From Cyclina sinensis (taxonomy: Eukaryota > Mollusca > Bivalvia > Venerida > Veneridae): 64,000 nt of DNA. Positions 24,168-36,145 of this stretch are shown in pieces. Position numbers and translations under genes: made by a program. Below the pieces are notes generated by a model. It was not told the origin of the DNA. It did not search any database and saw only the letters and a program-made list of their open reading frames with translations. The stretch's first letter is position 1; every line of letters starts with the position of its first letter. The stretch lies in NCBI GenBank assembly GCA_012932295.1, contig JAAONU010000006.1, positions 22,695,929 through 22,759,928 of the forward strand, in the 5' to 3' direction.

Positions 24168-25072
24168 AAAACATATGTCTCCCCCAGCCAGATGCTGCAG
24201 GTAGTATTGAGTCAGACGATTGTAAAATTTGACATTTAACCTCCAAATGTGACCTTGACCTTGAGACACCACACCCGCAAAGTGGGTTCTGCATGTCACC
24301 TTGATGAGGTGAACATCTGACCCAAGTTTCATAAAAATCCTTCAAGGGCTTTTGAAGATACAGAGCGGACACGATTTTGTTGCATTTGACATTTAACCTC
24401 CAAGTGTGACCTTGACCTTGAGACACCACACCCGCAAAGTGGGTTCTGCACGTCGCCTTGATGAGGTGAACATCTGACCCAAGTTTCATAAAAATCCTTC
24501 AAGGGCTTTGGAAGATACAGAGCGGGACATTTAACCTACAAGTGTGACCTTGACCTTGAGACACCACACCCGCAAAGTGGGTTCTGCATGTCGCCTTGAT
24601 GAGGTGAACATCTGACCCAAGTTTCATAAAAATCCTTCAAGGGCTTTTGAAGATACAGAGCGGACACAATTTTGTGGCATTTGATATTTAACCTCCAAGT
24701 GTGACCTTGACCTTGAGACACCACACCCGCAAAGTGGGTTCTGCACGTCACCTTGATGAGGTGAACATCTGACCCAAGTTTCATGAAAATCCTTCAAGGG
24801 CTTTGGAAGATACAGAGCGGACACGATTTTGTGGCATTTGACATTTAACCTCCAAGTGTGACCTTGACCTTGAGACACCACACCTGCAAAGTGGGTTCTG
24901 CACGTCGCCTTGATGAGGTGAACATCTGACCCAAGTTTCATAAAACTCCTTCACGGGCTTTGGAAGATACAGAGCCGACACGATTTTGTGACGGACAGAC
25001 AGACGGACGGACGGACAACAGGGGGAAAAACAATATGTCTCCCCCATTTTTTGGGGGAGACATAATAAGTTT
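24168..25072. mobile_element. Non-autonomous tandem-repeat element, 157 bp units, tctccccc ends
   Basis: About five head-to-tail units start with GACATTTAACCTCCAA at 24231, 24388, 24525, 24683 and 24840. The third interval is 20 bp short. The array ends in a GACAGACGGACGGACGGAC microsatellite and the palindrome TATGTCTCCCCC...GGGGGAGACATA (25035-25070). TATGTCTCCCCC also opens the element near 24175. This layout recalls molluscan non-autonomous elements with a tandem-repeat core and an ACGG microsatellite (Pearl/CvE type); assignment to that class is inference. It sits in the HARBI1-like intron. Confidence 0.75.
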
Positions 25073-25412
25073 ACGGTAGAGCAGCATTTTAACTACATTT
25101 ATGTAAGTTCTATAATTATTTCATAGTATAACAATTGGGGTTCACTTAAATGGTAAAGTGATTGACTAGCTAAGATAAGGTCCGAACCCATACTAGCAAC
25201 TATTTCTGCATGGTGTATTCCTCTTTAAATTCATACACCTGTTGCATTTAAGAAATGATTTTCATAAATAAATGCGGGCATTCCCTTGAGTGTCCCGACA
25301 ACTCTCTCAAATATTGTATAATGCACTTGTGATCAAATTAACCTTATCTCACATTCAGACACGTAATTAGTGACAGAAAAAGTTATTAATCGTCAAAGTT
25401 TAAATAAATTAC
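25073..25412. other. Remainder of the HARBI1-like intron
   Basis: AT-rich, no feature other than the GTAATT donor at 25407-25412. Confidence 0.4.
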
Positions 25413-26018
25413 CCAAAAACCACAGAAAAATTAGCAACTGTTTCTCAACGGTTACAGGTATATTGCCCCTATGTACTGGTAACTGTTTGCCAATTTCTCT
25501 ACAAATTATGTCAAAGGAGCTTTGTTCCAACCGAAAGTGACTTTTAAAGTCGGACAAACTGTACTTTGGCACCACTAATTCAGCGTAATTTTTGATACGA
25601 GGGATACTGTCTCGTCTGATCAGCTGTCCACTTTGTAAAACAAAGTAATCGTGTGTCAAAAGTTTCAACCATTCTCTTTTATTTTTACATTTCAGAAGCT
25701 TTTGAACAATTAGCATGGCTAATATTCTGCTTCTCTTTCTATTGTCAGTCATTTTACCAGCCCGATAAGCGTTCGGACTTAAAATTGTACTCGTGTCACC
25801 TGATGTTACTTGGGTGAACGGCTTATCCAGCATCAGTAGTCACAAGAAGTTATCTCTCTCTGTACTCAGACTGAATTTCATCACGATGAATCTTGAGAAT
25901 TAAAGAAACAATTATCAATATGAAATAGTTTTGTTGTTTATATATTTAAGGATAAAACATCTCTAATTAAATACTGTATAAAAGCAATGTAGGCATTGCA
26001 TCGGCTCATGATCTGTTG

Positions 26019-26154
26019 CCAGATATACAGCCAATATCGGACCGATATCGAGCCGAGTTGCACTACCGATATCGGGCCGATGTACATGCCGACATCGGAC
26101 CGACATTGCAAAATATATCGGGGCGATGTCGGACCGATATGTAATGTTTGCTGG
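26019..26154. mobile_element. Short MITE packed with ATCGG/CCGAT words
   Basis: CCAGATATACAGCC... at the left and, in reverse complement, CCAGCAAACATTAC... at the right lead into ATATCGG(A/T)CCGA in both cases. The 136 bp interior is made of ATCGG and CCGAT in alternating orientation (ATATCGGACCGATAT, TATCGGGCCGAT, GACATCGGACCGAC). No coding capacity and no clear target duplication. It abuts the Helentron fragment that follows. Confidence 0.55.
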
Positions 26155-26159
26155 GAAGC

Positions 26160-27021
26160 TGTCCTGCAATTTGGGACTCGAAAAATTGAACACATTCACT
26201 ATGTTGGCATTAGTAGGGTTACAAGTCTGGCACATGTACATATTTTAGAATTAAATGAAGATAAAATTTGTGTGTCAAAAGAAGTTCAAACAGAAATGGA
26301 AAGGCTGCGCAAGGAAAGAATAGTAAAATTTACCTTACCCAATTTTAGATATCTTGAAAACTCCTTAAAATCTATCATTTTCCACAACTGCAGGTCATTA
26401 AAGAAACATTTTGAAAACTTTTCCTCAGAGCAAAATGTTTTATGTTGTGACATAATTGGTCTTGTTGAAACAAGGTTTTGGGTGAAAAACCAGCAAAAAT
26501 ATCAGATAGATGGTTTCAAAATGTTATGTGCTAACACCAGCTCTGCTCCTCATGGCTTGGCTGTTTATTACAAAGAAGAATGTAATATAAAATGTTTAGG
26601 TATGTTTTGTGAATATGGAATTGAGTTTGGTCTTCTCCACTAAAATGATCATTTGCTTATTGGGTTTGTTTATTGCCCGCCATGTTCTGCTACTTTAACT
26701 AATTTGACCAATTTCATGCTTTCTCTATCTAAGCGTCTGTCTTCATATTTTACTAACAATAATACAAGAGTGGTAATAATGGGTGATTTCAACATTGACA
26801 CCTATCAATAATCAGGACATGATATATGGCCAGACAGTTTGCCACTGAAACACTTAACAACAAATCATACAACTGATTATGGTTCATCTCTAGATCACAT
26901 TTACACTAACATGATGGAGGAGAAAATTGTTAAATATGGTACCCTGGAATCTTATTACTCTGACCACAAACCTTTGTATCTTGTATTCAAATCTACTGAT
27001 TCAGAACATACAGATGTTTAA
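26160..27021 (+). pseudogene. Helentron helicase C-terminus fused to APE-type endonuclease, fragment
   Basis: A single frame, interrupted by stops at 26641 and 26809, begins with the last Pif1/RecD-like motif (YVGISRVTSL, then HILELNEDKI) and runs directly into an apurinic-type endonuclease. Visible endonuclease motifs: FHNCRSL, GLVETRF (catalytic Glu), HGLAVYYK, VYCPPCSA, MGDFNID (Asp/Asn), SSLDHIYTN and YYSDHKPLY (Asp-His). Helicase-endonuclease fusions are the mark of Helentron (Helitron2) elements, where the nuclease is thought to derive from a non-LTR retrotransposon. The Rep and most helicase motifs are missing upstream, so this is a 5'-truncated copy. All nuclease active-site residues look present, but two nonsense codons break it. 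Confidence 0.75.
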
Positions 27022-27725
27022 AGTTTACTGATGGAAATGTTTTTATGTATTTTCTGTGCAATTTGTTGTTATCATTTTCCCCCCTTTTTCTTGCTTTATC
27101 CAAAAATGGACTGTTTAACTGACATGAAAAAAATTCAGACACTAATATATCCAAATTAATGATATATATGACTTAAAACAAAGGTTTTGTCCATAACACT
27201 ATGAAGTTCGCAGCATTTGAGCTTCACTAAATTTTTTCTCATTATTTAAGCTATATGTTCATTACAGTATCATTTCAAGAAATTTATAAGTTGGTGGATA
27301 TGAACATTTGTTGAGTTACTTTGGAGTAACTTAATATATCTGTAGTGACACTTAAGTATGAAAATGACTTGTGTACATACTGTAATACATTTAGTGTTAA
27401 AAAATTGTTAACTAGTATGGCATAAATATTTCAAACTACCCTAGTTATTAGTTTGTTTCATTGGAACAAAATTAGAAATATCTATGAAATTATTTAAGAA
27501 TATGCATTAGAAATATAAATGATATGAAAGTGTTCAAGCATATGAAAATAATTCTTTAATCTCAGGGTAACTTCTTCAATAAAAACTTACCTTTTCCTTA
27601 CAGTATCCACTTAATATGCATAAATTTACCATTAAAAAGCATATGACATCTAAAAAGATTTTGTTTAAAATCAAAATATAGTTGTTTAAAGTTTATGATC
27701 TGTTGAACTTTTTTTTTTAAACCAG
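27022..27725. other. AT-rich spacer before RPA-like gene 1
   Basis: No coding signal found. The missing first exon of the RPA-like gene should lie here or further upstream, but I could not identify it. Confidence 0.35.
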
Positions 27726-28289
27726 AATAAGCCTTGAAGAAGTTTTCAGAGACAAAGGAACAAAAGCCCTGAAAATAAGAATTATTGAAGAAGGTGAACA
27801 GTACTCCTACGCCAAAAGAGGTGGTGGTCAGGCCATTGGTAAAAATTATGGTGTTTCAGATGGGGAAACTGTTGCCAAACTGTGCTGCTTTGAACAGCAG
27901 CATTTTCCTCGTATTAAGGTATGATAAACACTTTATTATTAGCAAAGCCATGTCAGAGACAAAATTAAGATATAAACTTACTAAGACTATTAGTCTAAAA
28001 TTTTGCAGTCTTACAAACAGTTCTAATTTAATATTTTCCCTTCAAAGTTGATAGTACGTGATTTGTTATATAAAAAGAAATTAAAAAATGTACTCAAGGT
28101 TACAATAAAACATTGCAAACTACTATGGTTTTGTTGAGCTGTTGTCACATGCTAATTCATTTGTTACAAGTGATACAGGCACAGTAAATAATATGAAGTG
28201 TGCATAATAAGCTTGAATGTTGGCAATATTTGTCAGTTTGAAATTTGTATTGTATATGTATTATATTTCCATTAAAAAACATTTATAAA

Positions 28290-29345
28290 CAAGAGCCATG
28301 TTACACATGGTTAATCCCCCCGCTGGGAAGAAGCTACCTGAAGGTTGTACTTTCAAACACTCAATGTAATAATGTTTGAAGAAAATCCCACAAAAAATAG
28401 GCAAGGTAGAGTTATTGTTCTTGCAAAATGCACTTCCTACCAATGTGCTATGTCAGTGTATTAAGTTTGAAGAAAATCGCTCAAGCACTTTTGGAGTTAT
28501 GCTTCGGACAAAGTTTTTCAATTAAATCTGATAAAGGGGAATAATTCTAAAAGTAGGCGAGGTAGAGTTATTATTCTTACACACTGCACCTCCTCCAAAT
28601 GTGCTCTTTCAGTATATGAAGTTTGAAGAAAATCACTCAAGTACTTTTGGAGTTATGCCCCGGACAAAACTGGACTGGACGCACGCACGGACGGACAGAG
28701 ACCATTTCTAATATCCCCTCCCCCTTTTGCAGGGGGATAATAAGTTCAAGAATTCAAGAATTAGATATACATGTATATGCTGGGATTTTTAAAATGTAAA
28801 CAAGTAAATCTGATAACGGGGAATAACTCTAAAAAATAGGCAAGGTAGAGTTATTAGACTTGCACACTGCACTACCTATCAATGTGCTCTGTTAGTGTAT
28901 GAAATTTGAATAAAATCCCTCAAGTAGTTTTGGAGTTATGCTCCGGACAAAATTTATCAAGTAATTCTGATAAAGGGGAATAACTCTTAAAATAGGCAAG
29001 GTAGAGTTATTGTTCTTGCACAATGCACTACCTACCAATGTGCTCTGTCAGTGTATGAAGTTTGAATAAAATCCCTCAAGCAGTTTTGGAGTTATACTCC
29101 GGACAAAATTTATCAAGTAAATTTGATAAAGCGGAATAACTCTAAAAAAGGCAAGGTATAGTTGTTGCACTTGCACACTGCACTACCTACCAATGTGCTC
29201 TGTTAGTGTATGAAGTTTGAATAAAATCCATCAAGTAGTTTTGGAGTTATGCTCCGGACAAAATTGTTTCGGACGCACGGACGCACAGACGCAAGGACGG
29301 ACGAAGGGCATTTCTAATATCCCCTCCGCCTTTGGCGGTGGGATA
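28290..29345. mobile_element. Two tandem-repeat elements in intron 1 of RPA-like gene 1
   Basis: Units of about 156 bp ('ggggaataactctaaaaaataggcaaggtagag...tttggagttatgctccggacaaaa') occur at about 28532, 28818, 28974 and 29130. Two separate ends are seen, each a GGACGCACGGACG microsatellite followed by TTTCTAATATCCCCTCC and a gggggataa terminus (28675-28745 and 29265-29345). They are two copies or one duplicated copy of a repeat family like the one at 24.2 kb but with different unit sequence. Confidence 0.7.
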
Positions 29346-30294
29346 AATAATATTTTTCTGCAGATACATGAAGAGAACTTTAAACTTAAACCGATGACCC
29401 ACCTGATAGTTACATCAAAGATTTACATTACAAGGATTTACGACTTTAAACAAGTACATGTTAAAAATTTGCTCACTTTCCAATTCATTATATGCCAGAC
29501 TCTATGACCATCAAATGAATTTGTTGTTTTCAGGTTGGCAACACAGTTATGCTGAGAAACATTGGTAAAAAAAAGATGGAACCCTACACCTGCTTATGGT
29601 GAATACTGACAGTAGGGTCTTCACTACTTCTTCTATTGAGGTCAGTGAAGACCTCATCAGAAGGGCCACAGAGATTGTCCGGCCTCCAATGGCAGCAGTG
29701 ATTTCTGTTGGAGCTGCGTTGTCCTCACCAGTGAGGACAAGAGTTTCAATAAAAGGAAAGATTATTCAGGTAGGAATGAATTTATAATAAAATGTTAATG
29801 ATAAACTTTTAGCACGACTTTTGAGCTATTGACATGACCTTCATTTTGTCATTTTTTAATATTCTGATAGAAAGCATCTCTAACTTTAAATGTTCAGCAG
29901 TCTGTTATTGATACAGTACAAAAATAATAAAGTTTTGAACTACTTCTACATGTATATTTACCTTTTATAACATACATTTAATTATTCCTTTATAACATTT
30001 ACATCCTTTTCCTTGTCTTTTCTAGGAAGATGCTCCCAAAAGTGTTTCAGTTCGAAATGAAGATGTGACAATCAAAACAATAACTCCTCAAGATTCAACA
30101 GGGGAAATTAAAGCCACCCTGTGGAGAGACCTAGGTGTGAATGATATTCACCCTGGGACATATGTTGAACTCACAAACTGCCTAACAAACAGGTTTCGTG
30201 ATGTAACATCAGTGAGTTCGACTCATTTCAGTAAAATGACGGTAATTTTTATTAATTTTGTGACTTCTTTTTCCACAAGTAAGGTTTTGTATTA

Positions 30295-30925
30295 CACTGC
30301 GAAAAATACATCAATATACGGAAGTGTACGGTCCCGTATTTTTTAGATATACGGGCATATACGGGACGTATTCGCATAATATACGGAAATAATATACTAA
30401 TCCGTATTCGGAACATCGGGTATACGGGAACTCAGTATATTTGTCATACAAATACGGATTTCTGTATTCTTCCAACATAAATGTATGTATATGTGTCCGT
30501 ATATTTGTAATATACGCACAGTACGAAACCCGTATTTCAGCCATATACGGGCTATAACAACATCTAGTTTACCAATATACGGACTTGTATTTTTATAGAA
30601 TACGGGAAAGCTAAAAATCGTACATGATGCATATACGGGATAGAATACGGACTATGTTTACTAGAGATATACGACGAATATACGGAAATGTATTTTCATA
30701 GAATACGGAAATGCTTAAAAGCGTATATGACACAAATACGGGGCAAGAATACGGACTTAGTATACTGTAGATATACGTAGGAAATACGGAATTGTATTTG
30801 CAATGAATACGGGAAAGCTAAAAGCCGTACATGACACATATACGGACTTATTATATAACATGTACGGATCAAGAATACGGACATGATATATTACAGGATA
30901 CGGGAACCAAATATAGACCGATAAT
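30295..30925 (+). repeat. Left TIR plus ATACGG subterminal array
   Basis: Over about 630 bp the words ATACGG, ATACGGG, CCGTAT and TACGGAC recur every 10-30 bp in both orientations, much denser than expected by chance. They start inside the TIR (AATATACGGAAGTGTACGG). In CACTA elements such motifs bind the element's own DNA-binding protein; a similar role here is inference. Confidence 0.8.
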
Positions 30926-31708
30926 TTACATGTACATGATGTGCGGGATCATTATATGTAGTTACTACTCATTTCTAGAACTGAATAGTTAAGATCCTCA
31001 TCGTATCTACTTGAAGCATACGAAAACATATAAAGACCTGCAATGTCTGAGAGAACGGTAGGAAACATACATTTTTTAAATAGATATACTGAAAGAAAGT
31101 TTACTTTGGCGTATACGAAATATGCCATAAGCATGATAAAAATTAACTCAGCAACTTGTAAAGGATGAGGGTGTGCACAAACAATAATAATTCAAAAATT
31201 TAATGAATAGTATTTTATTAACAAGTTTATTAATAAATGTCATAGTAACAATCAATAATAAAACCAAGCATATTGCAATGATAAGAACATAACTGAAATC
31301 AATCTTGAAGTTATGCAAACAATGACTAGTGAACCTTGGCCACTTGGAAACATATATTCAAATTACAATAACATATGTAATATCAAAGATTTGTCAGCTC
31401 ATGCCATTGGTATTGTTTCATACGTTATCGTTAATCAATAGAAATCCAAGTATCACTGTATGTGTATGTAGTCACGGTTCATTGTTTAGCTGTTCTACAT
31501 ATAAATGAGAAATATTTTTAAAAATCTTATAAAACTTTGTGGAAGTGGCATTTTTACTTGCTACGATCACAGCTTATATATAAGACCCAGTTTCACTTGC
31601 ACAGATAAACATACTTAATTTATAGGATTATTGTGACTTATTACACTGTTCCTAACAAGGACATACATTTACAACATGCATTTCATAAAGTTTTATTCTT
31701 TTTGTTCT

Positions 31709-31812
31709 TTTATTCTGCTTCATTGTCTTGTGGCTGTGACTTTTTCTGGGACTCGTGCAAGATTAGCATCTGCTCCTGCAGCTCTGGAATGGCATCATGA
31801 AGGTCCATTTGT
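31709..31812 (-). CDS. Possible terminal exon of the 10.9 kb element's own gene
   Basis: On the minus strand, after the acceptor TTTGTATTTTCAG, a frame reads MDLHDAIPELQEQMLILHES, continues Gln/Lys/Glu-rich and ends at TAA (31709). It looks like a short coiled coil. AATAAA-type polyadenylation words follow within 30 bp (AATAAAAG, AATAAAAC). This could be the 3' end of a gene carried by the transposon. The upstream exons are unknown, apart from a candidate at 38.45 kb. The family is not recognised. Confidence 0.35.
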
Positions 31813-34191
31813 CTGAAAATACAAAATGATAGTATTGATTTTGTATTTTAATTAATTTTCAATTATTACTTTTAAACACTTACTGTCCGTGTTTGGTCGC
31901 TTTTGCATAAAAAAATGAATTACCTATTTCGAAATTGTTATTGTCATGGAAAGATGCTGGAATGATTAAGAGTTGCATATTTCATCAATTAATTACGCTC
32001 AGTCTTACTTTTTTGTGTGTTCGCAGTTTTACATAGAATTATTTTTCACATGTTTAAAAGTTGCCCATGCGCATTTTGCAAAAATCATGGCGTGCATAAA
32101 CGTAAGGAAGTATGGATGCATAAAGACAAATAAGAAGTAAGGATGCATAAAGATAAGTAAGGATGCATAAATATCAAAAGTAAGGATGCGCAGAGATTAG
32201 TAAGGAGAAGTAAGGTAAATATAAGTAAAGCGAAGAAAAGATAAGTAAGGAGAAGAAATGTAAATATAACTGCCATTATCATTTTCATACATATTGTATA
32301 TGTGATTCATTTAATTCTTCGTCCTACATTTCTCTGAAAAATTGAATTATATACCGCTACTGAGTGATGCACGTGACCTGTCGAAGCACGTGAAGGGATG
32401 TTATGTTTCATAGAAGACGGGAAAAAAACAGATTTTTAATCTATATTCCACTAACAAATTCATTAGTTATATTACATTGAAGAAAATATATTTATGAATG
32501 TAAAAAACGGGAACAACGCGTATTACTTAAAGAAGCTGTTCTTCTGGAAATTAAAGAGAAATCAAAATGTCATGAGAAAAAAAAACAACAACATAATTTT
32601 ACGCTTCTATACACCTTTAGAATGGAAGAAAAAAGTTGTTGACCTAACGGTGTGCAAACTCATGTCCTTCCAATCAGTAATTCCTTTTTCGCTAGGTATA
32701 CCACTGAACCACGGCAATATTAATTTCTAATGCACATTATTAACATTATGCCTGTGATGATCTGTGAGTAAGTCGCGGGACGGCATAAAACGCTAACAGA
32801 ATAAGGAGAAAAAAGCTAAACTGACTTACGAATAAATTTTGTTATTATGGCATAAGTATTCACTAACTTGGTAAACATTTTTACCGTAACAGGCCAAGTG
32901 TATCATACAACATCTAATCAACACCTTTATTACTGACATGGTAATTTGATTAACTCCCATCTTAAGTTCTATAACAACATCATAATCAAAACTGTTTTTG
33001 TTGAAATTTTTCCTTTAATTTATAGGAATAACTTTGATAAATTAGGTCCCCCAAAACAATATCCCTAAATACAACGTACCGAGCTCAGCAGTTATTTGTT
33101 CGTTGTTTTTATATGTATTATCTGATTTTTTCCCATTATGAAAAAAACTAAAGTAATTTCTTGTTCTGGAGTCATTTAACTTTTGTTTCCGACTACAAAG
33201 CATTTGATATACCCCATGTAAAAACCTTGATAAAAACATATATTGTTATGTTCTGTTCTGCTTAATATGCTATATACACTAGTTTATTGATTAGCGTTGT
33301 GAGTTCTTAGCGCCGATGAAAATATTTATTCTAAAAATTATAAAAACTTTTTAGTGTATGTACATGCGTTGTCAATTAGAAACAATTCTTTAGTCAATCA
33401 TATTAAGGAACTAGGAACAGGATGTTACACATTTTACAATTTCATTGCCAATGCGTCTTATAAAATCATATTTTGTCTTTTTAATTAATAAAATCTTTAA
33501 TTTTCTTAATTTTGATTTCGACCATGAAATAGTTAATTATCTAATTGTCGACATTTGTGAATGTTTTAACAAATAATAAATTATCTATCAGGGCTTATTC
33601 AAAGAATTATTCAGTCTCACTTACCTCTTAATATGCAAAGGATTTACCGAAATATCGGTAAAATAATTTTATATAGTGAAAAAAGGAAAAATTGGTAACA
33701 ATAAAAATACTGTATGTAGCCATAAAGGTGATAAAGTAGGTGTGAAAAGGCATGCTGGGGTACACTGCTGATCATAGAAAGGTGCTAACGACACGTGTCG
33801 GTCGTTAGATAACATAACATATAGTTTATTCGACATAAAATTGTATACATACAAAATATAGTCGACTTACAAAATACAACCTATGCAAAGCAGAAGAGAC
33901 AGGTCTGTCTGTCTTCCGGACCTATTTTTGATTACCAGAGAAGTTCAGAGTAAAATTGAACACCATGAAACAATGCATTTAATATAAATAGTAAGAAATT
34001 CAATATGAGATTGATGTTATCAAAACATCACATTAATACTTAAAAAGGGTAATAAAATTATCAATCTTGATGTAATAAGCTATTTCTACGGATTTTTTGT
34101 TTGTTTTGTTTTTTGAATCGATCGTAAACTAACGTGTAAATCGCTTATCAAATTGCAACCGTGTAATTTCTATGTGTGTCACATATATATA
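31813..34191. other. Interior of the 10.9 kb element, left of Tc1
   Basis: No domain recognised. 32095-32265 is an imperfect repeat of 'aagtaaggatgcataaagat' units. The remainder is AT-rich with random short frames. Confidence 0.4.
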
Positions 34192-35703
34192 TACTGACGG
34201 AAAAATATAACTGTGCACACTAAAATACTTAATATCTTTTATTAGGTATAAAATTATTTTAGCAGATTTCTTTTGTGTAATTCACAAGGTAATTTTGTTT
34301 CAATAATACTGCTTTTCGCGAGTTGCACGTGCAAAATTTATAGCCCGTAACGGTCTCGCTTTGTACGTGTTTCTTTATGTTAACATCCTCGTACATGCTG
34401 TTTCGAGTTATTTTAACCGTCAAATTATAGTGAGCTACCCAGCAGTTCAGAAAAACACCTTAATTTGGATTTTAAGTCTTTGAAGACAATGCCACGCATC
34501 TCAGAAAATGATCGCCTACGTGCCGTCGGTATGCTCCAAGCAGGCATTGCTCAAAATGCGGTTGCGCAGCGTTTTGGTGTTCACCGAAACACCATATCAG
34601 CACTTTGGCGACGATTTCAGCAACGTGGCAACGTCCGTGATCTACCACGTCCAGGGCGTCCACGTGTAACGTCAATCCGTCAAGACAATTATATCCGGCT
34701 TACACACCTACGGAATCGATTTCAACCGGCCACATTAACAGCACGAACAATTCCTGGCTTGAGACCTATCAGTGGACGAACTGTTAGAAACCGATTAAGA
34801 GAGCACAGCATTACTCCACGACGTCCTGCGATACGTCCTACTCTTCTCTTACGTCATCGACAACGTCGACGTCAGTGGTGCAGACAGTATCTAAGGCTTC
34901 CAAGAGCATATTGGAATAATGTTCTGTTTACTGACGAGTCGCGGTTTCACTTAGAAAGTTCGGACGGACGAGTTCGTGTATACAGGCGTCGCGGAGAACG
35001 TTACTTGGATCCCTGTGTTTTTCAACGTCAACGTTTTGGTGGTGGTGGGTCGATAATGGTTTGGGGAGGTATCTCATCTCAAGGCAGGACCCAGCTTGTA
35101 ATTGTCCGTGGCAATTTAACGGGTGTTCCTTACAGAGATGAGATTGTCATACCCCACGTGCTGCCATTTCTTCAACGTCAAGGGCGTAACATGACGTTTC
35201 AACAAGACAACGCTCGGCCACATGTAGCACGTGTAGTTACCGGGTTTCTGGCTCAGCAAAACGTGAGTGTCTTACCCTGGCCCGCTGTTTCACCAGATCT
35301 TTCACCAATTGAGCACGTTTGGGATGAGATGAAGAGACGCCTCCGTCAAAGACGTAACCAACCTCTCACGCTGGACCAACTAGCGCAGACATTGGTCAAC
35401 ATCTGGAACACCATTCCACAGGCAGTTATCGCCAACTTAGTTGCCTCTATGCCTCGTCGCTGCCGTGCTTGCTTGAACGCCAATGGAGGCCACACACGAT
35501 ACTGACCTTGTGAAATCAGATTTCATACCTGTCAACTTCTGCGCCTTGTTACTGTAAAAATTGTTTTACATGATGAAGTGTTTGTATTGATTGTTAGAAA
35601 TCAAACGTTGATTGGCTAATTTGCAAAGTTTTATGTTACTATTCCTAATATTAAAAAAAATTCTATACCTTGAAGTATGCACAGTTATATTTTTCCGTTA
35701 GTA
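34192..35703 (+). mobile_element. Tc1-type transposon, apparently complete
   Basis: The element (34194-35701, 1508 bp) is flanked by TA on both sides. Its TIRs are about 30 bp: left CTGACGGAAAAATATAACTG, right in reverse complement CTAACGGAAAAATATAACTG. One full-length transposase gene lies inside. TA target duplication, size and TIRs are the standard Tc1/mariner layout. It is nested in the 10.9 kb element, so it inserted later. Confidence 0.93.
34489..35505 (+). CDS. Tc1-family DD34E transposase
   Basis: An uninterrupted frame of 338 codons from the ATG at 34489 (MPRISENDRLRAVGML) to TGA at 35505. A TTG eight codons upstream is in frame but is not a likely start. The N-terminus has the paired helix-turn-helix that binds the TIRs (QNAVAQRFGVHRNTISALWR; second around RTVRNRLRE), with an AT-hook-like GRPR between them. 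Catalytic core: LFTDESRF (first Asp), FQQDNARPH (second Asp), SPDLSPIEHVWDEM (Glu), with exactly 34 residues between the second Asp and the Glu. WGGIS and a Gly-rich GGGG box are also present. The length equals the family's usual 335-350. With no stops, intact TIRs and TA ends it could be active or recently so. Confidence 0.95.
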   Translation: MPRISENDRLRAVGMLQAGIAQNAVAQRFGVHRNTISALWRRFQQRGNVRDLPRPGRPRVTSIRQDNYIRLTHLRNRFQPATLTARTIPGLRPISGRTVRNRLREHSITPRRPAIRPTLLLRHRQRRRQWCRQYLRLPRAYWNNVLFTDESRFHLESSDGRVRVYRRRGERYLDPCVFQRQRFGGGGSIMVWGGISSQGRTQLVIVRGNLTGVPYRDEIVIPHVLPFLQRQGRNMTFQQDNARPHVARVVTGFLAQQNVSVLPWPAVSPDLSPIEHVWDEMKRRLRQRRNQPLTLDQLAQTLVNIWNTIPQAVIANLVASMPRRCRACLNANGGHTRY

Positions 35704-36145
35704 TATATTGCATATTATGTCCGATTTAATTAATATAGGCAGTGATGACATATATATCACCTATATATTTTACTATAGGCACGTTGACTGATGACATCAC
35801 AAGCACAGTTACTTGTTACTATTAATAGATTTCAAAACAATAACATTCAACGTTCCTATAGCCACGGAACCGTTATAACATGTAATGTGATGATAACAAT
35901 AATAAAATCAATGTTAAACATAGATAATAATATTATCGCGGTTATTTTAGAGTACACAGAGACTTGCTATATATATTGTTGTGTATCATTTAACACAATT
36001 TGCTCTACTTGTCGAGCGTCTACAGTTATTGTATAAACTGTCTGAGAATAGGTAATGCATGTACTTATTAAACAGTTACAATCTATACGCATAACACACA
36101 CAGAAACAGCACATATAAATATATAAAGGTTGACAAAGATTATTA
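35704..36145. other. Spacer between Tc1 and the LINE
   Basis: AT-rich; no feature seen other than the probable 3' non-coding end of the minus-strand LINE. Confidence 0.35.

Larger units (their letters stand above)
23299..25752 (-). pseudogene. PIF/Harbinger transposase nuclease (HARBI1-like)
   Basis: Exon 1 (25752-25413) encodes the helical N-terminal part (FKSHFRLEQSSFDIICREIG, ending KQLLIFLWFLG) and stops at a GTAATT donor. Exon 2 starts at 24092 after TTTATTTCAG and joins in phase. The DDE_4 nuclease residues are visible: GAIDASYIHI (first Asp), GWPGSSHDARVF, LLGDAAYPLLPW (second Asp) and ARQVIERAFGHLKGRF (Glu). Total length would be about 378 residues, close to HARBI1 proteins at about 350. 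Between HDARVFKN and LLGDAAYPL (about 23668-23716) two stops interrupt the frame, so the gene is broken although all catalytic residues survive. Its 1.3 kb intron holds a tandem-repeat element. The SANT/Myb gene on the other strand is probably its partner. Confidence 0.8.

Noticed and set aside
24117..25047. Overlapping minus-strand frames with KLGSDVHLIK...THFAGVVSQGQGH
   Set aside because: Translation of a 157 bp tandem-repeat element in an intron; repeats in three overlapping frames and no start or conserved domain.
30311..30884. Minus-strand frames over 30.3-30.9 kb
   Set aside because: They lie entirely in the ATACGG subterminal array; the Tyr/Ile/Arg-rich peptides come from the repeat.
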